Below are positions 43,838 to 52,694 of a stretch of 64,000 nt of DNA, one piece after another (the first letter of the stretch is position 1; each line of letters starts with the position of its first letter). This DNA is from an uncultured Dorea sp. GTDB lineage: Bacteria; Bacillota; Clostridia; Lachnospirales; Lachnospiraceae. The translations under genes and the position numbers were made by a program. Location: assembly GCA_910584095.1 (NCBI GenBank), contig CAJTYU010000008.1, forward strand, positions 31,311 to 95,310. Direction: 5' to 3'. The notes below the pieces were generated by a model, which was not told the DNA's origin, searched no databases, and saw nothing but the letters and a program-made list of their open reading frames with translations.

Positions 43838-43870
43838 AAAAAGACCGGAACCCTTCGCCGGGTTCCGGTC
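43838..43870 (-). terminator. Terminator of the yceD-rpmF transcript
   Basis: An 11-bp stem, GACCGGAACCC (43843-43853) with GGGTTCCGGTC (43860-43870), followed on the minus strand by a T-run. The same stem could also stop transcription arriving from the lacI-type gene. Confidence 0.8.
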
Positions 43871-43880
43871 CGTCCTGCAA

Positions 43881-44060
43881 TTAATCCATCGCAATGATTT
43901 CTTTTTTGTTGTAAGATCCGCAAGACTTGCAAACTCTGTGAGGCATCATCAGCTCGCCGCACTTGCTGCACTTCACAAGATTCGGCGCGCTCATTTTCCA
44001 GTTTGCTCTTCTCTTATCTCTTCTTGCCTTAGAAGATTTATTCTTTGGACAAATTGACAT
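43881..44060 (-). CDS. rpmF: 50S ribosomal protein L32
   Basis: A 59-residue L32: basic N-terminus (MSICPKNKSSKARRDKRRAN), W, then a complete zinc ribbon CSKC...CKSC, so it is the zinc-containing C+ form. The ATG at 44060 follows GGAGGTGTAACCT. It lies 3 nt downstream of yceD, the standard arrangement. Confidence 0.96.
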   Translation of the reverse strand: MSICPKNKSSKARRDKRRANWKMSAPNLVKCSKCGELMMPHRVCKSCGSYNKKEIIAMD

Positions 44061-44063
44061 AGG

Positions 44064-44591
44064 TTACACCTCCTTAAAATTCTTAAATACGTCACGGATA
44101 ACTGACATTCTAGGGTCAAGGCCTGTATCTTCACAGCTGCAGGTTCCTCGGTTCAGGTTTTGACCACATACGCTGCAGATGCCTTTACAGTCATCCTTGC
44201 ATAGAATTTTTGTCGGCCACCCTATTAGTACCTCGTTGCAAAGAAGCTGCTCTGCATCGAGTTCATACCCGTCAATATAATTGGTCTCGTCTAATTCTTC
44301 CGGCTGCTCGCCGTCTGACACATCCAGATCCACATTCTTGCTAAAATCAAGCACAAACTCCGTCTCTACCGGTTCCAAACATCTGTCGCAGGGAATCTCC
44401 ACTGTAAACCTGCCCTTCCCGGTGATCAGTAATTCTCTGTTTTTTATGTGCTCAATCTTCAGCGAAAGCGGCTCCTTAGAAAGAACCGGATAAGAAGACG
44501 ACTCATGTAAAAAAGCCTCCGTCTCCACCGGGATCTCTTTCTCGATTGTCTTATGCTGCTCGCCCAGAACGTCTGATAGGTTTAATAGCAT
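44064..44591 (-). CDS. yceD: DUF177/YceD-family protein
   Basis: A 175-residue protein of the YceD family, which lies next to rpmF across bacteria and is linked to 23S rRNA handling and ribosome assembly. Family features: the GRFTVEIPCDRCLEPVE Cys pair, the acidic FVLDFSKNVDLDV, LDAEQLLCNEVLIGWPTKILC, and the C-terminal CKDDCKGICSVCGQNLN with four Cys, a possible metal site. ATG 44591 was chosen behind TAGGGGTGATTTT. Confidence 0.9.
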   Translation of the reverse strand: MLLNLSDVLGEQHKTIEKEIPVETEAFLHESSSYPVLSKEPLSLKIEHIKNRELLITGKGRFTVEIPCDRCLEPVETEFVLDFSKNVDLDVSDGEQPEELDETNYIDGYELDAEQLLCNEVLIGWPTKILCKDDCKGICSVCGQNLNRGTCSCEDTGLDPRMSVIRDVFKNFKEV

Positions 44592-44618
44592 AAAATCACC
44601 CCTACTCATACCTAAATA

Positions 44619-44646
44619 ATTATATCATGTAAAAGGGGTTTGTCAA
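44619..44646 (-). promoter_or_regulatory. Promoter of yceD-rpmF
   Basis: Minus-strand TTGACA (44646-44641), 16-nt spacer, TATAAT (44624-44619): consensus boxes for the housekeeping sigma factor, as expected for a ribosomal protein operon. Confidence 0.85.
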
Positions 44647-44649
44647 CCC

Positions 44650-44684
44650 AATTTACAAAAAATCCCACAGAGGACTGTGGGATT
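44650..44684 (-). terminator. Terminator of the ribose operon
   Basis: AATCCCACAG (44661-44670), AGGA loop, CTGTGGGATT (44675-44684), then a T-run on the minus strand, just past the rbsB stop. Confidence 0.85.
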
Positions 44685-44720
44685 TTAAAGAATTTCAGGA
44701 TACGCCCTGTAATTTATGTC

Positions 44721-45686
44721 TTATTTTGTAATCAGCTTCAGCGGAATATTCACCAGTTCTTCCAGACTTTCGCCATTCAGATATTTTACTGCATTCTGAA
44801 GAGCCGTCTGAATCTGCAGATCCGGCTGCTGCTGTACAGTCGCCGCCATCTCGCCCTTATCCACTGCTGCCAGCGCGTCGTCCGTTGCGTCGATTCCATA
44901 GATCTTAATGGAATCCAGCTTTTTCGCCGACGCAACAGCCCTCACCGCGCCAAGAGCCATCTCGTCATTATGTGCATAAATTGCATTCAGGTCCGGATTT
45001 CCCTGCAGGATATCCTCGGTAACGCTTGCGCCTTCTTCCCTGTCATAGTTTGCTGTCAGCGAAGTGACAATCTCCATATCCGGCGCATCCTTTTTAATCG
45101 TCTCTTCAAATCCGGCCTGTCTGTCATTGGTAGAAGTAGCTCCCGGAATCCCCTCCAAGACCGCTATCTTTCCTTTTCCGTCCAGATCTTTGATTGCCTG
45201 CTGGGCATCCAGCATACCCGCCTCATAATTATCGATATCCAGATGCTGCACTACCTGACCGTCATTTGAAGCTCTTGTTACCGTAATAACTGGAATTTCC
45301 GCATCGTTACATGCAATCACAGAGGTACCGATGGCATCAGAATCAACCGGATTAATGACGATTAGATCCACCTCTTTCATAATGAAATCCTCAATCTGCT
45401 GCTGTTGTGTCTCGGAAGAATCCTCCGCATCCAAAGTTTCCAGCGAAATACCAAGTTTTGCCGCTTCTTCCTTTGCCGCGTCTGCCATCGTCACAAAGAA
45501 CGGATTGTCCAGCGTAGACACAGAAAATCCTATGGTATAAGCTTTTTCTTCCCCTCCTGTTTCTTCCTCTGTACCAGTCTCTTCCTTCTCATCTTCCCCT
45601 GCCGGTTCACTGCCGCATCCGCTCAGCGCAAGCGCCGTACCAAACATCGTCACAATAAGTAATACTGCCAATAATCTCTTTTTCAT
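44721..45686 (-). CDS. rbsB: Ribose-type ABC transporter substrate-binding lipoprotein
   Basis: A 321-residue lipoprotein: signal with lipobox ALSGC, acidic linker, then the RbsB fold (YTIGFSVSTLDNPFFVTMADAAKEEAAKLG, DFIMKEVDLIVINPVDSDAIG, VTRASNDGQVVQHLDIDNYEAG, VLEGIPGATSTNDRQAGFEE, AIYAHNDEMALGAVRA). The ribose-contact positions N, F, R, D and Q are in the expected motifs. It is the last gene of the operon rather than the first, which is a little unusual. Confidence 0.92.
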   Translation of the reverse strand: MKKRLLAVLLIVTMFGTALALSGCGSEPAGEDEKEETGTEEETGGEEKAYTIGFSVSTLDNPFFVTMADAAKEEAAKLGISLETLDAEDSSETQQQQIEDFIMKEVDLIVINPVDSDAIGTSVIACNDAEIPVITVTRASNDGQVVQHLDIDNYEAGMLDAQQAIKDLDGKGKIAVLEGIPGATSTNDRQAGFEETIKKDAPDMEIVTSLTANYDREEGASVTEDILQGNPDLNAIYAHNDEMALGAVRAVASAKKLDSIKIYGIDATDDALAAVDKGEMAATVQQQPDLQIQTALQNAVKYLNGESLEELVNIPLKLITK

Positions 45687-45707
45687 CCTGTTTCCTCCTT
45701 TTTCATA

Positions 45708-46649
45708 CTATTTGTTTTTTTCTCCCTTTTTAATCAATACTGCCGCAACAATAATGATTCCTTTTACAATCTGCTGCCAGTAGGAACTTACATTCAACAG
45801 ATTTAATCCGTTATTGATCACACCAATGATCAAAGTTCCAATAAAAGCCCCGACTACCGTGCCTACGCCTCCCGACAGCGACGCGCCGCCTAAAATTACG
45901 CCGGATAACACATCCATCTCCAGCCCGCTGCTTGCCGTAGGCTGTGCAGACAGCAGCTTGGAAGTGCTGATCACTCCTCCCATCGCCGCCATAGCCCCGG
46001 AAAACAAGAACACCAGAAGCTTATATTTTACCAGCGGAATCGTAGATAACACAGCCGCCTCGCTGTTTGCGCCAATTGCCTTGATATATACCCCATGCTT
46101 TGTCTTCTGAAGAAACACATAGAAAACCAGCATCAGTACGATGGATATGATTGTCGCCATCGGAACCAAGCCGAATACATATCCCGAACCGAATACGGAA
46201 AACTCCGAAGGCAGATGCGAGACCGGTTTGCCATTGGTCCAGACCATAGCCGCCCCTCTGAGGATTCCCATGGTCGCCAGCGTCACAATAAATGATGGGA
46301 TTTTCCCATATACGACCAGGCCGCCGTTTAATAACCCAATCAGGACTCCAGCCAGAACCGCCGCCAGTATTCCGGCAGGTATCGATTCCGTCTTCTGAAG
46401 CGCATACGCGCAGGCAACTCCCGCCACTGCCGCCGTCGAGCCTACGGAAAGATCAATCTCTCCTACCAGCACAACTCCCAGCATCCCCATTGCCACGATC
46501 AATACGATCGATACCTGCCTCGTAATATTTAAGAGATTCTGCTGCTTTAAGAAAAACGGAGAAGCAAACGCAAACACCGCGCACAGTATCATCAGTATCA
46601 TCAAAAGTCCTATCTCACCGCTCAGCAGCTTCTTCCATTTCTTTTCCAT
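45708..46649 (-). CDS. rbsC: Ribose ABC transporter permease
   Basis: A 313-residue membrane protein with the RbsC pattern: VSIVLIVAMGMLGVVLVGEIDLSVGS, VYGKIPSFIVTLATMGILRG, AIGANSEAAVLSTI, and VLSGVILGGASLSGGVGTVVGAFIGTL. Its start overlaps the rbsA 3' end by 35 nt, with its ribosome-binding site (GGAGGGACA) inside rbsA, so the two are translationally coupled. Confidence 0.93.
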   Translation of the reverse strand: MEKKWKKLLSGEIGLLMILMILCAVFAFASPFFLKQQNLLNITRQVSIVLIVAMGMLGVVLVGEIDLSVGSTAAVAGVACAYALQKTESIPAGILAAVLAGVLIGLLNGGLVVYGKIPSFIVTLATMGILRGAAMVWTNGKPVSHLPSEFSVFGSGYVFGLVPMATIISIVLMLVFYVFLQKTKHGVYIKAIGANSEAAVLSTIPLVKYKLLVFLFSGAMAAMGGVISTSKLLSAQPTASSGLEMDVLSGVILGGASLSGGVGTVVGAFIGTLIIGVINNGLNLLNVSSYWQQIVKGIIIVAAVLIKKGEKNK

Positions 46650-48156
46650 CCATTGTCCCTCCTAATGCAAGAGAAAGCAGTTTCTCGTTTGTCGCCTCTT
46701 CTGCCAGTACTTCTCCTGTAATTTTCCCTTTGTACAAAACAAGGATTCTGTCGCAGAGACTGATAAGCTCCTCAAACTCCGACGAGAAAACGACCAGTCC
46801 CTTCTTGTCCGCCGCCAGTTCCTTTATAAGCTGGTATATCTCTGATTTTGCTCCCACGTCAATTCCTCTTGTAGGTTCGTCCATCAGAATAATTTCCGGT
46901 TCCATAGACAGCCATTTTCCGATTACAACCTTCTGCTGGTTCCCGCCGGAAAGGTTTTTTGCCGGAAGTTCTGTTTTTAACGGCTGGAGCTTTAACTTCT
47001 TCCCCATCTCATCAGCCGCCGCTTTCTTCTTCCTCCGGCTGACTGTGCGAAATACAGTCCGAATCTTTTCTATGCTCACCAAGACCATATTATCCGCCAC
47101 AGAGTCTTCAAGAAACAATCCCTGTGACTTCCGGTCTTCCGGAACGAACGCCATCCTGCACCTTTTCGTATCGGCCGGCGTCCGAAGTGTGACCGGCTCC
47201 TCCCGGTAACAGATCCGGCCTCCTATCCTTTTCCCGCTGCCAAATATGCCGTGCGCCAGCTCGCTCTTTCCGGCGCCCACGATTCCTGTAACCCCAAGGA
47301 TTTCTCCTTCGCGCACTGCAAAAGACACCGGTTCCTTCATCTGGTCCGTCTGGTACTCCTCAAGCTCCAGAAGCGTCCTGCCATATTTTACACCCTTGCG
47401 GACATTCCCATCTTTTGCCCGGATCTCTTTGCCGATCATAGCTTTAATCAGCGTATCCATATCGGTCTCAGATACCTTGTATACCGCCACATGTTTCCCG
47501 TCCCGAAAAACTGTCGCCCTGTCGCAGACCCGGAACACCTCGTCCAGATAATGGGAAATATAGATCATCGTAACCTTCTTTTCTTTCAGCGTCTTCATAA
47601 TCTGGAACAAAATGTCAATCTCAGCCTTGCTCATTCCCGTGGTAGGTTCATCCAGAAGTAATATCTCCGCATGGATGGCAAGAGCCTTCACAATCTCAAC
47701 AATCCGTTTCTGTCCCATCCCAAGTTCTGAGATCTTTTTTCTGGAATCGATCGCAATATGGAAATTTTCAAGATACCGGTCGCTCTCCCGGTACAGTTTC
47801 TCCCGGTCGCAGATGCCAAGGGGCGTCTTTACCGGTTCGTTTCCAAGGAAAATATTCTCCGCTACCGTCAGAGACTCAATCAGGCTTAATTCTTGGTAGA
47901 TCGCGGCGATCCCCTTCTTGCGCGCGTCGATCGGATCATGGACCGTAATTTCTTCTCCGTGCAGCAGGATCTGTCCGCCGTCTGCCTTGTGTACGCCGGT
48001 CAGAATCTTGATCAGCGTTGATTTTCCCGCGCCGTTTTCACCCAGCAGCGCATGAACTTCTCCCTTTTCCAATGTAAAATCCACTCCCTGCAGGGCATGG
48101 ATGCCGCCGAAGTCTTTATCAATTTTCTGCAGGCTTAGTATTGTCTCGCTATTCAT
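46615..48156 (-). CDS. rbsA: Ribose ABC transporter ATP-binding protein
   Basis: A 513-residue double ATPase: LLGENGAGKSTLIKILTG, ELGMGQKRIVEIVKALA and ILLLDEPTTGMSKAE in the first half; VTGIVGAGKSELAHGIFG, NLSGGNQQKVVIGKWL and ILMDEPTRGIDVGAK in the second. The start lies 15 nt after rbsK; the 3' end overlaps rbsC. Confidence 0.94.
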   Translation of the reverse strand: MNSETILSLQKIDKDFGGIHALQGVDFTLEKGEVHALLGENGAGKSTLIKILTGVHKADGGQILLHGEEITVHDPIDARKKGIAAIYQELSLIESLTVAENIFLGNEPVKTPLGICDREKLYRESDRYLENFHIAIDSRKKISELGMGQKRIVEIVKALAIHAEILLLDEPTTGMSKAEIDILFQIMKTLKEKKVTMIYISHYLDEVFRVCDRATVFRDGKHVAVYKVSETDMDTLIKAMIGKEIRAKDGNVRKGVKYGRTLLELEEYQTDQMKEPVSFAVREGEILGVTGIVGAGKSELAHGIFGSGKRIGGRICYREEPVTLRTPADTKRCRMAFVPEDRKSQGLFLEDSVADNMVLVSIEKIRTVFRTVSRRKKKAAADEMGKKLKLQPLKTELPAKNLSGGNQQKVVIGKWLSMEPEIILMDEPTRGIDVGAKSEIYQLIKELAADKKGLVVFSSEFEELISLCDRILVLYKGKITGEVLAEEATNEKLLSLALGGTMDGKEMEEAAER

Positions 48157-48171
48157 AGGGCGCCTCCTTAT

Positions 48172-49089
48172 CTATAGGTACTTACAGACCTCCTCCGCGG
48201 CCGGTATAGAGGACTGCGCTCCTTTTTTCGTCGTGCTTAGGGCAGCCGCCGTCTTTGCAAATTCCAGACAGTCCGGAAGAGATTTCCCCTGTGATAAAGA
48301 CGCCGCGAACGCCCCTAAGAAAATATCCCCCGCCGCGGTAGAATCCACGGATTCCACCTGCATGCCTTCCACCGCGTAATCCGCTTTCCCGTCCCATGCA
48401 AGGGCTCCCTTCTCGCCCAGCGTGATAATCGGCGTCCCAAAGCCCGCCTTTCTTAAGGCTTTCATACAGTCCTTCGCGTCGGCCATGGTTTCCACCCGGA
48501 TCCCAGTAAGGCCTTCTGCCTCGGTCTCGTTGGGCTTTACAAAATCCACCATTTTTGCAATCTCAGAAGGAATCCCTCCTTCCGGCGCCGGCGCCGGATC
48601 TAAGATCACCGTAAGGCCCTTTGCCTTGGCTGTCCGAATCGCCTCATAAACAGTATTTGCCGGAATCTCCATCGTAATCAGCAAAATATCAAATTCGCCG
48701 AATAACTCCTGATGCTTCTGGATATCCTCCGGCGTAAGCTTTCCGTTGGCGCCGTTTGTAAAAGAAATCGCATTCTGCCCGTCAGCGTCCACGCGGATCA
48801 TGGCAACCCCCGCGGTTTCCCCCGGAAGATAGATGACATGGTCCATATCCACGTTCCTTTCTTTCAGCGCGTCGGTCAACTCCCTGCTGAACCCGTCGTC
48901 GCCAAGCTTGGTAAAAAACGCTGTCTCGCCTCCTAGAGCCGCCGCCGCTGCCGCCTGATTGCCGCCTTTCCCTCCCGGGAAGGTGGCGAAATTATCGGTC
49001 ACAACCGTCTCGCCGGGCCTCGGCATGCGTTCCATGTACATTACAAGATCAATGTTAACGCTTCCCATACATAAAATCTTCTTTCCCAT
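48172..49089 (-). CDS. rbsK: Ribokinase
   Basis: A 305-residue PfkB-family kinase making ribose 5-phosphate: N-terminal GSVNIDLVMYMERMPRPGETV, FPGGKGGNQAAAAAALGG, GLTVILDPAPAP, VKPNETEAEGLTGI, and the C-terminal anion hole VDSTAAGDIFLGAFA with the catalytic Asp. Its start shares one base with the btpA stop, so translation is coupled. Confidence 0.93.
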   Translation of the reverse strand: MGKKILCMGSVNIDLVMYMERMPRPGETVVTDNFATFPGGKGGNQAAAAAALGGETAFFTKLGDDGFSRELTDALKERNVDMDHVIYLPGETAGVAMIRVDADGQNAISFTNGANGKLTPEDIQKHQELFGEFDILLITMEIPANTVYEAIRTAKAKGLTVILDPAPAPEGGIPSEIAKMVDFVKPNETEAEGLTGIRVETMADAKDCMKALRKAGFGTPIITLGEKGALAWDGKADYAVEGMQVESVDSTAAGDIFLGAFAASLSQGKSLPDCLEFAKTAAALSTTKKGAQSSIPAAEEVCKYL

Positions 49090-49919
49090 TATGCCTTCCT
49101 TTCCCGAAGCTTATGCACTTCCTTCATGAAAGCTGCGGTTCTTCCTTTGTCTACCGGGTTCTTCCAATTGCCTTCCTCTTTAAAGTAACTTCCGACGATG
49201 GCGCCGTCCGCACAGGCAAGGAGTTCCCCCGCATTCTCCACGCTAAGGCCGCTCCCCAAAAAGATCGGCAGGCCAGTCTTGCGTTTGCATGCCGTTACAG
49301 CTTCCGCCGTAGGAGGCATCCCGGTATCAAAGCCCGTAACGATTACCGCGTCCCCGTCCTGCGCCTCAATATCCATAGCCTGCTCCGCCACACTTCTGTC
49401 ATGGATGATAAAATGGCTTCCATGCTTTACGTTTACATCGCATAAAAATGCAATCTGCTCCGCCTTCCACTGGCTTCTTTTTCTGGCGATGTCCCCGCCT
49501 GCCGCTTCAATATAACCGGATTGGGAAATGAATGCGTTGCAGTATTCAAATACCCGGATCCACTGCGCCCCCGCTGCCGCCGCACAGGCCAGCGCCTGCT
49601 CGGCCCCGTTCATATGGCACTCTGCGCCTACGGGTATGGATACGTGCTTTCTCACCTCGTAAACCCCTACCGCCAAGGCCGCCACCGTCTCAGGGCCGAT
49701 CCGTCTGCCCGGAAGATATGGGATGTCCCACATATTCTCCACCTGCACGCCGTCAACGCCCGAGGCTTCTAAAATCTTCGCCTCTTCCACTGCTGTCCGA
49801 ATAATTTTATCCATCCCCATCCCCGCCGGGTCATACAAAGGCGAACCCGGGAGAGGACGCATATGTACCATCCCGATTACAGGCTTTTCCTGTTTAAAAA
49901 TATTGTCCAGTCTGCTCAT
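49089..49919 (-). CDS. BtpA/SgcQ-family TIM-barrel protein in the ribose operon
   Basis: A 276-residue protein of the BtpA family: VIGMVHMRPLPGSPLYDP, VEEAKILEASGVDGVQVENMWDIPY, PVGAECHMNGAEQALACAAAAGAQWIRV, DGDAVIVTGFDTGMPPTAEAV, PIFLGSGLSVENAGELLACADGAIVGSYFK. BtpA was named for photosystem I assembly in cyanobacteria, but most relatives are in heterotrophs beside sugar or nucleoside genes; the reaction is not known to me. The ending (GSGLSVENA, GAIVGS) is a phosphate-binding pattern like other TIM-barrel sugar-phosphate enzymes. ATG 49919 was chosen for GGAGGGCGTAT. It sits between rbsD and rbsK. Confidence 0.85.
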   Translation of the reverse strand: MSRLDNIFKQEKPVIGMVHMRPLPGSPLYDPAGMGMDKIIRTAVEEAKILEASGVDGVQVENMWDIPYLPGRRIGPETVAALAVGVYEVRKHVSIPVGAECHMNGAEQALACAAAAGAQWIRVFEYCNAFISQSGYIEAAGGDIARKRSQWKAEQIAFLCDVNVKHGSHFIIHDRSVAEQAMDIEAQDGDAVIVTGFDTGMPPTAEAVTACKRKTGLPIFLGSGLSVENAGELLACADGAIVGSYFKEEGNWKNPVDKGRTAAFMKEVHKLRERKA

Positions 49920-49929
49920 ATACGCCCTC

Positions 49930-50373
49930 CTAGAAATCAACGCCCGCCTCTAGAATAATATAGCAGTACGGACATCTCTCTCCGGTCCTGACAAATACCT
50001 TTACCTCCTCGCCCCTAAGCGCGCCGTTCAGCCACAAGTCCTTCATTTCCGGATGAGGAATCGTCTTTTCAATTAAAGCGTTCCCCTTATTTGTTTCTTT
50101 GTCCAGAATATTTTTAAATTCTTCATACTTTTCCGGGCTGATATCCTTCGTCTCCTGTGAAACTGTGTAGCTTTCCACCACCAGCTCCCCAAGGACTGCC
50201 CTCATGACGTCCGTTACCTTCGGAATCCCGTCTGACACAGCCAAGTCGATGCATGTGGTCATCTCATGCCTTGGGAACGGGCATCCCACATCTCCGATCA
50301 GGATCATATCCCCATGTCCCATCTTTCCCACAGCCTTTGCAAGCTCCGCGTTGTAAATTCCACCTTTTTTCAT
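49930..50373 (-). CDS. rbsD: D-ribose pyranase RbsD
   Basis: A 147-residue RbsD/FucU-family mutarotase that interconverts ribose pyranose and furanose for ribokinase. The catalytic His lies in GKMGHGDMILIGDVGCPFP; the C-terminal RTGERCPYCYIILEAGVDF matches the family's ending. The Cys content there is higher than usual. First gene of the operon, behind the operator at 50400-50413. Confidence 0.93.
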   Translation of the reverse strand: MKKGGIYNAELAKAVGKMGHGDMILIGDVGCPFPRHEMTTCIDLAVSDGIPKVTDVMRAVLGELVVESYTVSQETKDISPEKYEEFKNILDKETNKGNALIEKTIPHPEMKDLWLNGALRGEEVKVFVRTGERCPYCYIILEAGVDF

Positions 50374-50399
50374 TGCATTGCCTCCTTTGTTTTCTTGTT

Positions 50400-50413
50400 G
50401 TTAATCGATTAAC
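50400..50413. promoter_or_regulatory. RbsR operator upstream of rbsD
   Basis: The perfect 14-bp palindrome GTTAATCGATTAAC lies between rbsD and a minus-strand TTGACA (50432-50427 region), 26 nt upstream of the rbsD start. A close copy lies before the lacI-type gene at 51531-51544 (12 of 14 identical). Confidence 0.75.
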
Positions 50414-50498
50414 TCTATGTGTCAAATTAAACGGAACCTTGTATTTGTCCCGTTTAATATACCACATCGCACCTTGTTACTAATAGCCGCCCAACATG

Positions 50499-51506
50499 CT
50501 AACAGCTGCTCCTTATCACTAAGGAAGCCTGCAGCACTTCGGAAATCCCCGCTAACCTCTTATTCTCCCCGATCGCTTCCAAAATCAGGCGGATCGCATG
50601 CATCCCCAGTTCCTTCGTAGGGTTCTCCACCGTCGTCAGCTTCGGGAAAATAAAATTAGAAAAATAAATATTATCATACCCGATGATTCCTATGTCCCGG
50701 GGAACCTTCAGCTTATGAGTCTTTAAAGCCTCGATCGCCCCCCATGCCATGATATCGCTTCCCACGAACGCCCCATACCGCCCGCCGCTTTCCCAGCCCG
50801 CGGCTAAGAATTTCTCCATAAGCGCATATCCGGAGTCAAAGGAAAAATCGCCAAAGTAAATCCGGCAGTCCTCCTCTCCGAAGCCCCCCCGCTTGAGTCC
50901 GGAAACAAAACCGTCCAGTCTCTTTCTCGCATTGGGAATCTCGTCCACGGATCCCATAAAGCATAAAAACTTCCGGTACTTCTTCTTCACAAAATAATCC
51001 GCGACCGCCTCCGCCCCCAAAAAGTTATCCGCATAGACAAAGGCCATACTATTATTCGCCGGAAACGCCGGCCTGTCCACGATTACCATGGGCATTCCCT
51101 CGTACCCGTTCAGCGCTTCCTCCCGCATCTTCGGCGCTATATTGATTACTCCGTCCACGCCGTTTACCAGAAAATTATCCAACAGCCTCTTTTCCTCCCC
51201 GGCGTCGTCGTTGGAAATACACAGCTCGATCTGGTAGCCGCCCCGGTTCGCCGCTTCGTGGATATACTTCACGATCTCGCTAAAGAACGGGTTCGTGATA
51301 TCCGGCACATGAACCCCTATCCGGTACGACTTATTGATCTTTAAACTCCGGGCGTATATATTCGGGCTGTAATTCGTCTCTTTGATCACGTCCATCACCC
51401 TCTGGCTCAGCTCGGGACTGACAAACTTCTTCTTCGTCAATACATTCGACACCGTGGCCGTAGAGACCTTGGCTCTGCTGGCAATATCTTTAATTGTCAT
51501 TTTCAT
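50499..51506 (-). CDS. rbsR: LacI-family repressor of the ribose operon (RbsR-like)
   Basis: A 335-residue LacI-family regulator: helix-turn-helix MTIKDIASRAKVSTATVSNVLTKKK (in two parts), hinge YARSLKINKSYRIGVHVPDITNPFFSEIVKYI, sensor core with NDDAGEEKRLLDNFLVNGVDG, FVYADNFLGAEAVADYF, AFVGSDIMAWGAIEALKTHKLKVPRDIGIIGYDNI and TTVENPTKELGMHAI. It lies upstream of rbsD on the same strand, with matching operators before both. The start is uncertain (51524, 51506 or 51500); GGTG upstream favours 51506. Confidence 0.9.
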   Translation of the reverse strand: MKMTIKDIASRAKVSTATVSNVLTKKKFVSPELSQRVMDVIKETNYSPNIYARSLKINKSYRIGVHVPDITNPFFSEIVKYIHEAANRGGYQIELCISNDDAGEEKRLLDNFLVNGVDGVINIAPKMREEALNGYEGMPMVIVDRPAFPANNSMAFVYADNFLGAEAVADYFVKKKYRKFLCFMGSVDEIPNARKRLDGFVSGLKRGGFGEEDCRIYFGDFSFDSGYALMEKFLAAGWESGGRYGAFVGSDIMAWGAIEALKTHKLKVPRDIGIIGYDNIYFSNFIFPKLTTVENPTKELGMHAIRLILEAIGENKRLAGISEVLQASLVIRSSC

Positions 51507-51530
51507 TTTGACACCACATTTCAATTATCA

Positions 51531-51581
51531 GTTAATCGTTTAAATTATATACAATTTATCACGAATCCCTATTTTTGTCAA
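51531..51581 (-). promoter_or_regulatory. Promoter and operator of the rbsR-like gene
   Basis: TTGACA (51581-51576), 17-nt spacer, TAAATT (51558-51553) on the minus strand. GTTAATCGTTTAAA at 51531-51544 is a degenerate copy of the rbsD operator, placed just past the -10, so autoregulation is likely. The remaining bases to 51732 hold nothing I recognise. Confidence 0.65.
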
Positions 51582-51732
51582 TGTTTTTTTCATAATATAC
51601 TGAAAATACTGTGCCGGCTAGGCCGTAAGCAGAACTGTAAAAAATACCTGCCGCACAGCGCCCGCCTTTACGCCCAAGCGCCGTACGATAGGTACTGACA
51701 TTTTGCATTACTGTATCCGGAATGAACCCATT

Positions 51733-52050
51733 TTACTTCAATACCACCTGAATAATCATAATTGCCGCGCACACACAGACCAATACGGCATTGATGCCCC
51801 CTAACATATTCAAGGCTCTATGTTCTGTCTTTTTACCCGCAAGCAAAAGATCAGAATTTAACAAAGTAAGAGCCAGTATCAAAATGGAATACTGGGACAT
51901 ATTCCTATCGTTTCCTCGATATAATTCATAAAAATACCCAATCCAGAAAAGAGCCAAGGCTGTCAGCATTATCACCTGGACTGCTCTTAACTTTCTAGGT
52001 TTCGTTTCTTCTTTTTTCGTGCAATCTTCTGTAAACTGTTTTCCTGTCAT
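51733..52050 (-). CDS. Small membrane protein, unknown function
   Basis: A 105-residue protein with a charged N-terminus and three hydrophobic helices (about 24-43, 54-70, 80-104). No family recognised. It follows the XRE regulator with a membrane domain by 41 nt in the same direction. Such regulator/membrane-protein pairs are common in Firmicutes, often with unknown roles. The ribosome-binding site before 52050 is GGAAAGAGGATTTGAATT-like. Confidence 0.7.
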   Translation of the reverse strand: MTGKQFTEDCTKKEETKPRKLRAVQVIMLTALALFWIGYFYELYRGNDRNMSQYSILILALTLLNSDLLLAGKKTEHRALNMLGGINAVLVCVCAAIMIIQVVLK

Positions 52051-52091
52051 AATTCAAATCCTCTTTCCATCTAAAAATACAAGCTGTAAAA

Positions 52092-52670
52092 CTACTCTTT
52101 AAAAATCCACAGCATCAGGACTGAAACGGCTAAGGCAATGAAAGCTGCGGCCGCTGCGCTCAGAATTTTCTGGTAGGGACGCTTTCCTTCCTCCTTCGCT
52201 TTTGCAATCTCATCCAGCCCTTCTCCTCCCATGAAAGACACAATTTCCTTATAGGTCTGGATATCGAAGGTCTTCTTCATCTTCTCGACCCTAGACGCAA
52301 AGTAACCTGTAACGCCCACCAGCGCCGCCCACAGAACAATCCCAAGCCTGTCCAGATAGTTAAGCAGCGGAACCGGCGTCAGGATCACAGCCAGCATTAA
52401 CGCCGAAAAAATATAACTGTCCATTTCAAACTGCTGCCTGTCCTGCTGTTTGATTTCTTCTTTCATTTTCTCCACATCTCCTTTAATTAGAATATCAATA
52501 GAGACCTGAAAGACTTCGCTTAAGCGAAGCAGACTATTGATATCCGGGTAGTTTTTATCATTTTCCCAGTTCGATACCGTCTGCCTGGAAACAAAGATCT
52601 TTTCTGCCAGCATCTCCTGCGAGAGGCCAAGTTCGCCCCGGTACTTTTTAATCTGTTTGCCTAACTCCAT
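52092..52670 (-). CDS. XRE-family regulator with membrane-spanning C-terminus
   Basis: A 192-residue protein. The helix-turn-helix of the XRE type (LGKQIKKYRGELGLSQEMLAEKIFVSRQTVSNWENDKNYPDINSLLRLSEVFQVSIDIL) is followed by a charged linker and three to four hydrophobic helices (about 85-125 and 167-188). This is a membrane-tethered transcription factor layout. ATG 52670 was chosen for AAAGGAGG at 9 nt. The two GTCTTTGACA-type repeats upstream are its likely operators. Confidence 0.85.
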   Translation of the reverse strand: MELGKQIKKYRGELGLSQEMLAEKIFVSRQTVSNWENDKNYPDINSLLRLSEVFQVSIDILIKGDVEKMKEEIKQQDRQQFEMDSYIFSALMLAVILTPVPLLNYLDRLGIVLWAALVGVTGYFASRVEKMKKTFDIQTYKEIVSFMGGEGLDEIAKAKEEGKRPYQKILSAAAAAFIALAVSVLMLWIFKE

Positions 52671-52694
52671 CTTATCCTGCCTCCTTTGCACCTT

